In this document: in pieces, positions 31,466-39,990 of the stretch
How the letters are laid out: every line of letters starts with the position of its first letter
Position numbering within the stretch: the first letter of the stretch is position 1
Origin: an uncultured Flavihumibacter sp.
GTDB taxonomy: Bacteria > Bacteroidota > Bacteroidia > Chitinophagales > Chitinophagaceae
Direction: 5' to 3'
DNA: 64,000 nucleotides
NCBI GenBank assembly: GCA_946482545.1
Contig: CAMLRX010000002.1
Location: 3,560-67,559 of the forward strand
The notes under the pieces: generated by a model
Database searches by the model: none
Told to the model about the DNA's origin: nothing
Seen by the model: only the letters and a program-made list of their open reading frames with translations
Made by a program: the position numbers and the translations under genes

Positions 31466-33397
31466 TCACCTCCCCATAAACATCTTCTCCAGATAATCTT
31501 TTTTAAACTCCACAAAAGTAGGATGCCCATTCGCCGTAGTATTCGGCTGGTTACAGCGGAACAGCTCCGTCACAATCTTCTTCATTTCCGGCATACCCAG
31601 TTGTTGCCCGGCTTTTACGGCATGTTGTGTGGCCAGGGAGCGGACGAGTTTTTCTCTTTTAGAGAACTTCAGTTCCCCTGAAAAATGTTTGATCTGTTCC
31701 AGCAGGTTTTCGATGGCTTGTTTTTCGTTGCCGTGCGTTACATCGGCGGGGGTGCCTTGTATCACGAAACTGTTGCCGCCGAAATCACCCAGTTGGTAAC
31801 CGAGATTGTGCAGGTCGGGGAGGAGTTCCTGCAGCAGTACTGCGTCCTGCGGGGAAAGGTCGATGGTGGAGGGGAAGAGCAGTTGCTGGCTGGGAATGGG
31901 TTTGCCGGTCATTGCGATGGCGTAGCGGTCGTAAAGGATACGTTCGTGCGCGAGTTGCTGGTGCACCACGATAAAACCGATATGCGTTTGCACCAGGATA
32001 AACGATTGGTGCAACTGCATACAGAATGGGTCTTCCGGTACGCCCCACTTGGAAGAGAGCATAGTTTCTTCGGAGTGTACGGCCTGCATGGAATGACTGC
32101 GCATGGCCATGGCCGGTATTTCATATTCGAACCTGTCTTCCGGAGTGCTGTTGCGTGAGGCGATGGTTTCGTCGAGACCGGGCAGTGCGAAGCCTTCTTC
32201 CTTTTCTTTTTTAGCTGAAGGTTCGAAGAAAGATTTCCAGTCGCCAACCGGAGACTTTTCGATGAAGTGTGCCTGGTTCTTTTGCGTGAAGGCCTGGTAG
32301 AGAGAGGAGGAAGCCGCTGCGGATTTTTTATCGTCGGTAAAAGGTTTGTTCACCGCGTCGAGTTGCTGGATATTCACGTCGAGGTCGAAATCAAGTGTCG
32401 GGGTGATGCTGAACTGGGCGAGCGCGTGTTTTACAGCAGCCTGCACAAATGCGTAGATGATTTTCTCGTCTTCGAATTTGATCTCCTGTTTGGTGGGGTG
32501 AACGTTTATATCTACCTGTGAGGGATCAAGTTCGATGAACAGCACGTACATGGGGAAAGAGTCCGCTGGAATCAGGTCCTGGTAGGCGTTCATCAGGGCG
32601 TGGTGGAGGTAGCCGCTTTTGATGAAGCGGTTGTTCACGAAGAAATACTGGTCGCCACGTGTTTTTCTTGCGGTATCCGGTTTGCCCACGAAACCGTGGA
32701 TATTCATGTAATCGGTCTGTTCCTGTACGGCTACTAATTTGGAGGCGTACTGGCTGCCGAGTATCTGCACGATGCGTTGTTTCAGTGATCCTTTTTCGAG
32801 GTGGAAAAGTTCCTGGTTGTTGCTGGATAAGGTGAACAGGATATGGGGGAAAGCCATGGCCACGCGGATGAATTCGTCCACGATGTGCCGCATTTCGGCC
32901 GCGTTGCTTTTCAGGAAGTTCCGGCGTGCGGGGATATTGAAGAACAGGTTCTTCATGGCGATGCTGGTGCCGATGGATGTAGCGCAGGGCTCCTGCAGTG
33001 TAACGGCGCTGTTTTCCACTTCCAGTAAGGTTCCTGCTTCATCGTCCTGTCTGCGTGTTTTCAGCACTACCTGCGCCACCGCTGCGATGGAGGCGAGCGC
33101 TTCACCGCGGAAGCCCATGGTACGTATGCTGAAAAGATCGTCTATGTTCCTGATCTTCGAAGTGGCGTGGCGCTCAAAACAAAGGCGGGCATCTCCTTCA
33201 CTCATCCCTTTCCCGTTGTCGATCACCTGTATCAGCGCTTTTCCCGCATCCTGTATGATGAGTTTTATTTCCGTGGCGCCCGCGTCCACGGCGTTTTCCA
33301 ATAGTTCTTTCACCGCACTGGCCGGACGTTGAATCACTTCTCCCGCCGCTATCTGGTTCGCAATATTATCCGGTAATAATTGTATGATGTCGCTCAA
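31466..33397 (-). CDS. mutL: DNA mismatch repair protein MutL
   Basis: 643 residues, starting at TTG 33397, where the family N-terminus (SDIIQLLPDNIANQIAAGEV) begins. A TAACTTTG promoter element lies 19 nt upstream. The GHKL ATPase domain has ELLENAVDAGAT, DNGKGM and TMGFRGEALASIAAV. The C-terminal domain is present, but the endonuclease motif DQHAxxExxxxE appears as HQQLAHERILYD (residues 479-490). The late Cys-rich CPHGRP-type motif also appears lost (NGHPTFVEF). MutL couples MutS mismatch recognition to strand incision. Loss of the nuclease motif would make it depend on another nicking enzyme. Confidence 0.93.
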   Translation of the reverse strand: MSDIIQLLPDNIANQIAAGEVIQRPASAVKELLENAVDAGATEIKLIIQDAGKALIQVIDNGKGMSEGDARLCFERHATSKIRNIDDLFSIRTMGFRGEALASIAAVAQVVLKTRRQDDEAGTLLEVENSAVTLQEPCATSIGTSIAMKNLFFNIPARRNFLKSNAAEMRHIVDEFIRVAMAFPHILFTLSSNNQELFHLEKGSLKQRIVQILGSQYASKLVAVQEQTDYMNIHGFVGKPDTARKTRGDQYFFVNNRFIKSGYLHHALMNAYQDLIPADSFPMYVLFIELDPSQVDINVHPTKQEIKFEDEKIIYAFVQAAVKHALAQFSITPTLDFDLDVNIQQLDAVNKPFTDDKKSAAASSSLYQAFTQKNQAHFIEKSPVGDWKSFFEPSAKKEKEEGFALPGLDETIASRNSTPEDRFEYEIPAMAMRSHSMQAVHSEETMLSSKWGVPEDPFCMQLHQSFILVQTHIGFIVVHQQLAHERILYDRYAIAMTGKPIPSQQLLFPSTIDLSPQDAVLLQELLPDLHNLGYQLGDFGGNSFVIQGTPADVTHGNEKQAIENLLEQIKHFSGELKFSKREKLVRSLATQHAVKAGQQLGMPEMKKIVTELFRCNQPNTTANGHPTFVEFKKDYLEKMFMGR

Positions 33398-33416
33398 TTC
33401 TTCTTAATTTGTGTAG

Positions 33417-33424
33417 CAAAGTTA
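33417..33424 (-). promoter_or_regulatory. -7 promoter element of mutL
   Basis: TAACTTTG on the minus strand matches TAnnTTTG, 19 nt before the TTG start codon; it supports that start. Confidence 0.55.
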
Positions 33425-33458
33425 TTGCTATTATTTGGTACGTTTTACAAGTAAACCC

Positions 33459-36356
33459 ATGAAGAATCTGCTGCTCGTATCCCTTTTGTTTTGTCTTGGA
33501 AAATCTTCCCTTCAGGCACAATCCCCACAGGCCGGGGCCTGGGCCGACAGTGTGTTGAATACACTTTCACCGGATGAACGTATCGCGCAACTGATGGTGG
33601 TGCGCGCGCATTCCAACCTGGGCGCTGATCATGTGAAGCAGGTAACGGAACTGGTAGAAAAATACAATATCGGCGGACTCTGTTTTTTCCAGGGTGGTCC
33701 CGTGCGGCAGGCTAATCTTACCAATTTCTACCAGTCTATCGCTAAAACGCCATTGATGATCTGTATCGATGGCGAATGGGGGTTGGGCATGCGACTGGAT
33801 TCCGTGATCAATTTTCCAAGGCAGCTGATGTTGGGTGCGGTGAACGATCCGAAGGTGGTATACGAATATGGTAAGGCGATAGGAGAGCAATGTAAACGCC
33901 TGGGCATTCATGTGAACTACGCGCCTGTGGTGGACATCAACAACAACCCCGCGAACCCGGTGATCAACGACCGTTCCTTCGGAGAAGACAAATACAAAGT
34001 GGCACTTTACGGCATTCAATATATGAAAGGTATGCAGGATGTAGGCGTGATGGGCTGCGCGAAACACTTTCCCGGTCACGGAGATGTTGCCGTGGATTCA
34101 CATTATGATCTCCCCGTGATCAATAAAACAATGGCGGAACTGGATTCGCTGGAACTGTACCCGTTCAGGAAAATGTTTGAAGCCGGTGTAGGCAGTGTGA
34201 TGATCGCTCATTTGTTCATTCCTTCCATCGACAATACCGCCAACCAGCCCACTTCACTTTCTTATAAAAACGTAACTGAATTGCTGCGGAAAGATCTGGG
34301 CTATCAGGGTATATCTTTCACGGATGCGCTGGAAATGAAAGGCGTGGCAAAATTTTATCCTGCGGGAGAAGCATCGGTGCAATCACTGATCGCGGGCAAC
34401 GACATGCTTTGTTTACCCGGAGATATTCCGGGCAGTATCCGTTTGGTAAAACGGGCCATCAGAAGGCGCGACCTGAGTTGGAAGGAGATCAATGAAAGGG
34501 TGAAGAAAGTGCTGATCGCCAAATACGAATCCGGGTTGAATGCATTCAAACCCATCGATACAAAAGGCCTTACGGAAGACCTCAACAAACATACGGCGCG
34601 CATCCATCAACTCATCGCCGATCATGCGTTAACGCTGGTCCGTGATGAATCGAAAAAGATTCCGTTGAAAATGGATGCCCTGAAGAAAGTGGCTTATGTG
34701 GGAGTGGGCATCAGCGGAGAAAACATTTTTTCTGAACAGATGAAAGCGGAATACAATGCTGACGTATTTTACTTCAACTACAAACAGGACCTTACGCGTG
34801 TGGCCACCCTTACTGATCTGCTGAAAGATAAATACGATGAAGTGATCATCGGCGTTCACCAGTTCAGCAGAAGGCCAGCGAATAATTTCGGTATATCAGG
34901 ACCTGCAATGGAACTGGTGCGCGCACTTAATAAAGAAACGAATCCCATCACCATCGTATTTGGTAATCCGTATGCCATCGGCTTCTTCCCGGAGGCAAAA
35001 ACACTGATTACCACTTATGAAGACGATGAGGTGACGCAAAAAACGGCTACCGCTATTTTATTGGGGAAAAAAGAAGCGCAGGGAACGCTCCCCGTAACAG
35101 TGGCCCCGCAGTTACTTTATGGTACGGGCGTTACGGATTACCTTTCCACAGTGATCAAGGGCAATAGTGGCGTGGATATGGAGAAGTTGCAGGGTGTTAA
35201 AACCATTGTGGAGCAGGCGATTTACAATGGCGCCACTCCGGGTGGCGTAGTGCTGGCATCCCGCAACGGGCAGATTGTTTACGAAGAAGCTTTCGGCTAC
35301 GATGATTATTCCAACCAGCATCCGGTAACCAAAGAAACTATTTACGACCTGGCCTCGGTTACCAAGATTGCCGCGACCACTGTTTCCATCATGAAACTTT
35401 ATGAAGAAGCAAAGATCAACCTGAAAAAAACACTCGGGGATTACCTTCCTTCGGTTGCGGGTACAGATAAGGCGGGTCTGGTGATGGAGGATATCCTGCT
35501 GCACCAGGCCGGTCTGCGGTCCTATATACCGTTCTACCGGGAAACGCTGGACAGTGTTTCCGGTATCCCGAAACCGGGTTTTTACAACACGCATTCCGAC
35601 AGTATTTACACGGTTCCGGTAGCCGATACGATGTTTCTCCGAACGGATTGGGTAGACACGATCTACCAGCGCATCTTGACCAGTCCGCTGGGGCCCTCGG
35701 GAAACTATGTTTACAGCGACAACGACTTCATCTTCCTTGGTAAAGTGGTGGAACAAATTTCCGGGATGCCGTTGCAGGAATATGTGCAACGGCATTTTTA
35801 TGTACCCCTGGGTATGGAAACTACCGGGTTCAGGCCCTATGAGCGTTTCCCCATCAGTGCGGTGGCGCCTACCGAAAAAGAACCCTATTTCCGCCTGCAG
35901 CAGATCAGGGGATATGTGCACGACCCCGGTGCCGCATTGATGGGCAATGTTGCGGGACATGCCGGTCTTTTCTCCAATGCACGCGACCTCTGGAAACTGT
36001 TCCAGATGCTGTTGGATGGTGGAGTTTGGGAGGGAAAGCGGTACTTCAAAAAAGAGACCATCGATCTTTTCACCTCATATGGAACAGCGGTGAGCAGAAG
36101 AGCGCTGGGCTTTGATAAACCGGAGAAGGACAATGCCACCCGTAAAGAACCTTATCCCGCCGCGTCTGTATCGCCATTTACCTTCGGCCACACGGGGTTT
36201 ACCGGCACCTGTGTATGGGTGGATCCCGCCGAAAAAATGGTGTATATCTTCCTTTCCAACCGTGTTTGTCCGGACGGCAACAACCCGAAATTACTCCGCA
36301 TGAATGTGCGCAGTCAGGTACATGATCTTCTTTATCAATCCCTGATCCGGGAGTAA
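33459..36356 (+). CDS. GH3 beta-N-acetylglucosaminidase fused to a serine hydrolase (class C beta-lactamase fold)
   Basis: 965 residues with a signal peptide (about 1-21, ending LQAQ). Residues 25-380 are a NagZ-like GH3 barrel with KHFPGHGDV (202-210), the Asp213/His215 dyad loop and the likely nucleophile Asp289 in FTDAL. A GH3 C-terminal-like domain covers about 395-560. The last 390 residues are a beta-lactamase/DD-peptidase fold with SVTK (Ser633, Lys636), YSD (Tyr752) and an HTG motif (His911) in place of KTG. Both active sites look intact. The pairing suggests one periplasmic enzyme that cleaves GlcNAc from muropeptides and also acts on peptide or ester bonds. The fusion is known in Bacteroidota. 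Confidence 0.9.
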   Translation: MKNLLLVSLLFCLGKSSLQAQSPQAGAWADSVLNTLSPDERIAQLMVVRAHSNLGADHVKQVTELVEKYNIGGLCFFQGGPVRQANLTNFYQSIAKTPLMICIDGEWGLGMRLDSVINFPRQLMLGAVNDPKVVYEYGKAIGEQCKRLGIHVNYAPVVDINNNPANPVINDRSFGEDKYKVALYGIQYMKGMQDVGVMGCAKHFPGHGDVAVDSHYDLPVINKTMAELDSLELYPFRKMFEAGVGSVMIAHLFIPSIDNTANQPTSLSYKNVTELLRKDLGYQGISFTDALEMKGVAKFYPAGEASVQSLIAGNDMLCLPGDIPGSIRLVKRAIRRRDLSWKEINERVKKVLIAKYESGLNAFKPIDTKGLTEDLNKHTARIHQLIADHALTLVRDESKKIPLKMDALKKVAYVGVGISGENIFSEQMKAEYNADVFYFNYKQDLTRVATLTDLLKDKYDEVIIGVHQFSRRPANNFGISGPAMELVRALNKETNPITIVFGNPYAIGFFPEAKTLITTYEDDEVTQKTATAILLGKKEAQGTLPVTVAPQLLYGTGVTDYLSTVIKGNSGVDMEKLQGVKTIVEQAIYNGATPGGVVLASRNGQIVYEEAFGYDDYSNQHPVTKETIYDLASVTKIAATTVSIMKLYEEAKINLKKTLGDYLPSVAGTDKAGLVMEDILLHQAGLRSYIPFYRETLDSVSGIPKPGFYNTHSDSIYTVPVADTMFLRTDWVDTIYQRILTSPLGPSGNYVYSDNDFIFLGKVVEQISGMPLQEYVQRHFYVPLGMETTGFRPYERFPISAVAPTEKEPYFRLQQIRGYVHDPGAALMGNVAGHAGLFSNARDLWKLFQMLLDGGVWEGKRYFKKETIDLFTSYGTAVSRRALGFDKPEKDNATRKEPYPAASVSPFTFGHTGFTGTCVWVDPAEKMVYIFLSNRVCPDGNNPKLLRMNVRSQVHDLLYQSLIRE

Positions 36357-36448
36357 TAATCCGCGGAATATACCGTTTAAAGGGTATTGTATTTGCCTTT
36401 GGCGAATGGTAACTTTACGTCGTTAATCATACCTTAAACCGCAACAAT

Positions 36449-38410
36449 ATGAAACCGTATCTCTTTCGGCTCCTTATCCTGGTTATGACCGGGATTTCTG
36501 CTTTTAACGGAGCCTATGCCCAGGGTTGCCAGAGTGGCGATTGCAACAATGGGTTCGGTACTTACAAATATTCCACCGGCGACACTTATGCCGGAGAACA
36601 TGTGAACAGTCTCCGGAACGGCTTCGGTGTTTATACCTGGAGTACCGGGGCAAAACACATCGGAGAAAACCGCAACGATAAACTGAACGGTTACGGTGTT
36701 TATTACCATGCCAACGGCGATGTTTACCTCGGTGAATTTAAAGATGGCCAGTATGAAGGGGAAGGCACCTACAAGTTCCGCGATGGCCGCGTTCAGGCTG
36801 GCTTATGGACCAAAGGAGAATACAAAGGAAAAATATCTTACTATGGCAAAGGCGCCGATGCCAAAGGCTGTTTGAACGGAGATTGCGCCAATGGATATGG
36901 CATGTTCGCGTTCAACAACGGTGACCGCTATTTCGGCTATTTCAAAAACAATAAACTGGATGGCTACGGCTCCTATTATTACTCCAGCGGCGCCAAATTC
37001 ATCGGAGAATTTACAGAAGGGAAACTGAATGGCTTCGGGGTATATTACTGGTCTAACGGTGAAAAATACGCCGGGTTCTGGAAAGATGGCCGCCGTAACC
37101 AATGGGGGATGAACTATTATCCTGATGGCCGTAAATCTATCGGGCTCTGGGAAATGGACAGGCTCACCAAAACCAAGGACCAATACGTAACTACAGCCGG
37201 GGCAAAAACCGGTTGCATCAGTGGTGATTGCAACAATGGCAACGGTGTTTTTATCTACAACAACGGGTTTTATAACGGTAATTTTAAAAATGGTTACCGC
37301 AATGGAAAAGGCACTTACTTTTTCGATAGCGGAGATTATTACTACGGCGACTGGGTAGACAACAAACGTACAGGAAGCGGCTATTTCTATTTTACAGAAG
37401 GCGGGAAATATGTAGGCAACTTCAGGAACCAGTTCTTCGACGGAAAAGGATTTTATTTCTACCACGATGGCATCATTGATGATGGCTATTTTACGGAAGG
37501 AAAATATGTTGGAAAGACCATGTCGGCAAACAACAATGCCGGGTATGCGAACAACAATACTACCGGGAATAATACATATTCGAATACCAACAACAATTCC
37601 GGGTACAACAACAATACTACTACCAATACGACCAATAGCAACAACACAACGTATAACAATACCACCACCACAAAAAACAACGGGGGCTTCACTGCCGGAA
37701 ATACCACGGGTGTAAAAGAAAAACGGCTGGCGTTGGTTATGGGTGTTTCCAACTATACCAATGGTGTGAGCAAGCTGAAGAATCCGGTAAACGATTCGCG
37801 TTCCATGGCAAATGCCCTGCGTACCATAGGTTTTGATGTAATTGAGCTGAACGATGGTTCGCGCGACCAGATGTTCCGTTCTATCCAGGAGTTCGGGGAA
37901 AGACTGAAGAATTATACGGTGGGCATGTTGTTCTATGCAGGTCACGGGATGCAGGTGGATGGCGTGAACTATCTTATTCCCGCCGATGCGCGCATCACCT
38001 CCAAAGATGATATCCGTTTTATCTGTATCAATGCTGATTTCATTTTGAGTAAGATGGAACTGGCGGGCACCAAGGCGAACATCATTATCCTGGATGCGTG
38101 CCGGAACAATCCGTTTGAAAGAAGTTTCTCAAGAGACGATTCCAATCCCGGGCTTGCGACCATGAACGCGCCTGTAGGGTCCATCATCGCTTATTCCTGC
38201 GCACCCAATAAAACGGCTTCCGATGGTAGTGGCAGCAACGGACTGTACACCGGGGAATTACTCCGTTATATCCAGCAGCCCGGTGCGAAAATTGAAGACG
38301 TATTCAAGCAGGTGCGAAAGAGTGTGCTTACAAAGTCGAATACTTCGCAGGTTCCGTGGGAAACCTCATCGCTGATCGGGGACTTTTTCTTCTCCGCGAA
38401 AGTGCAATAA
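36449..38410 (+). CDS. Exported MORN-repeat protein with C-terminal caspase-like peptidase domain (C14)
   Basis: 653 residues. After a signal peptide (1-25), residues 27-355 hold MORN repeats (YxGxFxxGxxxGxGxY) in three blocks. Each block opens with a two-cysteine motif GCxxGDCxNGxG at 27, 140 and 256, about 115 residues apart. Residues 360-413 are an Asn/Thr-rich linker. A caspase-like domain follows (427-653), with catalytic His499 in FYAGHGM and Cys551 in LDACRNNPF, so it should be active. Bacterial caspase-like proteases cut after basic or acidic residues, and MORN repeats often bind lipid or protein. The secreted location and the cysteine pairs suggest a periplasmic, disulfide-bonded scaffold. 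Function unknown. Confidence 0.88.
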   Translation: MKPYLFRLLILVMTGISAFNGAYAQGCQSGDCNNGFGTYKYSTGDTYAGEHVNSLRNGFGVYTWSTGAKHIGENRNDKLNGYGVYYHANGDVYLGEFKDGQYEGEGTYKFRDGRVQAGLWTKGEYKGKISYYGKGADAKGCLNGDCANGYGMFAFNNGDRYFGYFKNNKLDGYGSYYYSSGAKFIGEFTEGKLNGFGVYYWSNGEKYAGFWKDGRRNQWGMNYYPDGRKSIGLWEMDRLTKTKDQYVTTAGAKTGCISGDCNNGNGVFIYNNGFYNGNFKNGYRNGKGTYFFDSGDYYYGDWVDNKRTGSGYFYFTEGGKYVGNFRNQFFDGKGFYFYHDGIIDDGYFTEGKYVGKTMSANNNAGYANNNTTGNNTYSNTNNNSGYNNNTTTNTTNSNNTTYNNTTTTKNNGGFTAGNTTGVKEKRLALVMGVSNYTNGVSKLKNPVNDSRSMANALRTIGFDVIELNDGSRDQMFRSIQEFGERLKNYTVGMLFYAGHGMQVDGVNYLIPADARITSKDDIRFICINADFILSKMELAGTKANIIILDACRNNPFERSFSRDDSNPGLATMNAPVGSIIAYSCAPNKTASDGSGSNGLYTGELLRYIQQPGAKIEDVFKQVRKSVLTKSNTSQVPWETSSLIGDFFFSAKVQ

Positions 38411-38427
38411 CACCAATTCGTTCAGTA

Positions 38428-38456
38428 AAGCGTGTCCGGGTTAACCGGATGCGCTT
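38428..38456 (+). terminator. Hairpin downstream of the MORN-caspase gene
   Basis: Twelve-base arms AAGCGTGTCCGG / CCGGATGCGCTT pair fully if two G-T pairs are allowed, with a 5-nt loop. It is 17 bp after the stop codon and is followed 17 bp later by a second, stronger terminator. Confidence 0.5.
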
Positions 38457-38473
38457 CCAAAGACTGACCAATA

Positions 38474-38499
38474 AAAAAGCTCCTGTAAAGGAGCTTTTT
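38474..38499. terminator. Intrinsic terminator, bidirectional
   Basis: Perfect arms AAAAAGCTCC / GGAGCTTTTT with a 6-nt loop, between the convergent MORN-caspase and RicT-like genes. Confidence 0.85.
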
Positions 38500-38507
38500 C
38501 TTTTAGT

Positions 38508-39950
38508 TTATGCTGAAGGCGGTGCGTTGTTGTCTTTGGGAGGCCTTGGTCCCTGGTTCTGCGGGCGTGGCGGCCTTCTCGGCCCTTCGGGCCTTGGTCC
38601 GCGGGGTTGGTTACCTTCCGGGCGCGGTCCTCTTGGTTTCTGCTCGTTTTCCGGCCTTGGCCCCCTGGGTTGTTGTGGACGTGGGGGCTGCTGTTGCCCC
38701 TGTTGTGGCGGCCTGTTGCCTTGCTGCGGCGGACGTTGCTGAGCTCCGCGGCCCTGGGGCTGGTTACCCGGCGTGCCCTGCCCGCCTTTTTGTACCTGCA
38801 TTTGTCGTGGACCGTTGCCACCACCTTGGCCTTGCTGCTTCTGTTGTTTTTTACGGCGATCGGCTTTTTCGAGGGAGCGCAAACTGATCTGCCCCACCAC
38901 ATCCACGAATTCCGGTTCCACTTCTTTCGGTTTGGAACTCACCACTTCCACAGCTTCCAGTTCATCGGGAATCACACCCTGGGCGTTCAGCGCTTTTATT
39001 TTCTTCACCCTTTCAATGGTGAGCGGGTATTGCTTACTGGAATCGGGAAGAATATACCAGAGCAGGTTTTTAAAGATGTCGCGTTTGATGAGGTTGGCGG
39101 TTCCTTTCGCTACGCGGAGTTGTTCCACATTATCCGGGAAAGCCTGAAGGGCATCCAGGTAAGTATCCAGTTCGTAGTTCAGGCAGCATTTCAACCGGCC
39201 GCATTGCCCGCTGAGCTTGGTTTGGTTGATAGAAAGGTTCTGGTAGCGCGCCGCGGTAGTATTTACCGATTTAAAATCGCTTAACCAGGTGCTGCAGCAC
39301 AATTCGCGTCCGCAGCTTCCGATACCACCCACTTTACCGGCTTCCTGGCGGGAGCCAATCTGCCTCATTTCCACTTTTACCCTGAATTCTCCGGCAAATA
39401 ATTTGATGAGTTCCCGGAAATCCACCCGGTCATCGGCGGTATAAAAGAAGGTTGCTTTTCTGCCGTCGGCCTGGAACTCTACTTCTGCCAGTTTCATTTC
39501 CAGTTTCAGTTGCCGGGCAATGGCGCGGCTCCTTACCAGCGCTTCTTTTTCACGGGCTTTATTTGTTTTGAAGAGGTCAAGGTCTTTTTCGGAACTTCTG
39601 CGGAGTATCTTTTTGATTTCAGGATCTGCTTCAGAAACGCCTTTTTTCTTCAGTTGAAGGCGCACCAATTCGCCCGTCATGCTCACTTCTCCCACATCGA
39701 AACCACTCACACCTTCTACGGAAACCATTTCTCCTTTTTCGAAATACTGGAGACTATTGTTCCGGAAGAAGTCCTTCCGGCTTCCCTGGTTGAAAGAGAC
39801 CTCTACGATCCTGCATGAACTTTCAGGGTCGCTGAAAGGCAGGTTGGCGAGCCAGTCGTGTATATTCATCCGGTTACAACCACCGGTACTACATCCTCCG
39901 TTGCTTTTACATCCGTTCGGTTTTCCTGTTCCACAGCTACTGCATCCCAT
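38508..39950 (-). CDS. PSP1/RicT-like protein with cysteine-rich head and disordered Arg/Pro-rich tail
   Basis: 480 residues. The first 25 residues hold seven cysteines (CSSCGTGKPNGCKSNGGC). The PSP1 core (about 45-320) includes the paired motifs CGRELCCSTW and CGRLKCCLNYE that bind iron-sulfur clusters in RicT (YaaT). The tail from about 366 is low complexity, rich in Gln, Gly, Pro and Arg, with repeated PRGPRPE units. RicT acts with RicA and RicF in RNA maturation with RNase Y in Bacillus. In Bacteroidota the partner set is usually absent, so the function is inferred only as RNA- or signalling-related. holB lies upstream on the same strand. Confidence 0.85.
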   Translation of the reverse strand: MGCSSCGTGKPNGCKSNGGCSTGGCNRMNIHDWLANLPFSDPESSCRIVEVSFNQGSRKDFFRNNSLQYFEKGEMVSVEGVSGFDVGEVSMTGELVRLQLKKKGVSEADPEIKKILRRSSEKDLDLFKTNKAREKEALVRSRAIARQLKLEMKLAEVEFQADGRKATFFYTADDRVDFRELIKLFAGEFRVKVEMRQIGSRQEAGKVGGIGSCGRELCCSTWLSDFKSVNTTAARYQNLSINQTKLSGQCGRLKCCLNYELDTYLDALQAFPDNVEQLRVAKGTANLIKRDIFKNLLWYILPDSSKQYPLTIERVKKIKALNAQGVIPDELEAVEVVSSKPKEVEPEFVDVVGQISLRSLEKADRRKKQQKQQGQGGGNGPRQMQVQKGGQGTPGNQPQGRGAQQRPPQQGNRPPQQGQQQPPRPQQPRGPRPENEQKPRGPRPEGNQPRGPRPEGPRRPPRPQNQGPRPPKDNNAPPSA

Positions 39951-39990
39951 TCTGTATATAGTGATTTATATTAATGTAATAAGGTTAACG

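Noticed and set aside
35112..35960. A 282-codon frame antisense to the GH3-serine hydrolase gene
   Set aside because: It lies completely inside a gene with two intact active sites and shows no domain of its own.
36530..37510. Regular spacing of similar DNA segments that might suggest a CRISPR array
   Set aside because: The periodicity comes from MORN protein repeats; the DNA units differ and keep an open reading frame.
36803..37945. A 380-codon frame antisense to the MORN-caspase gene
   Set aside because: Its Ile/Val-rich repeats mirror the MORN repeats on the other strand; no start context or family match.
38600..38780. Proline/glycine-rich repeats as a possible assembly artefact
   Set aside because: The frame stays open through the tract to a stop codon followed by a terminator, so it reads as a real disordered tail.
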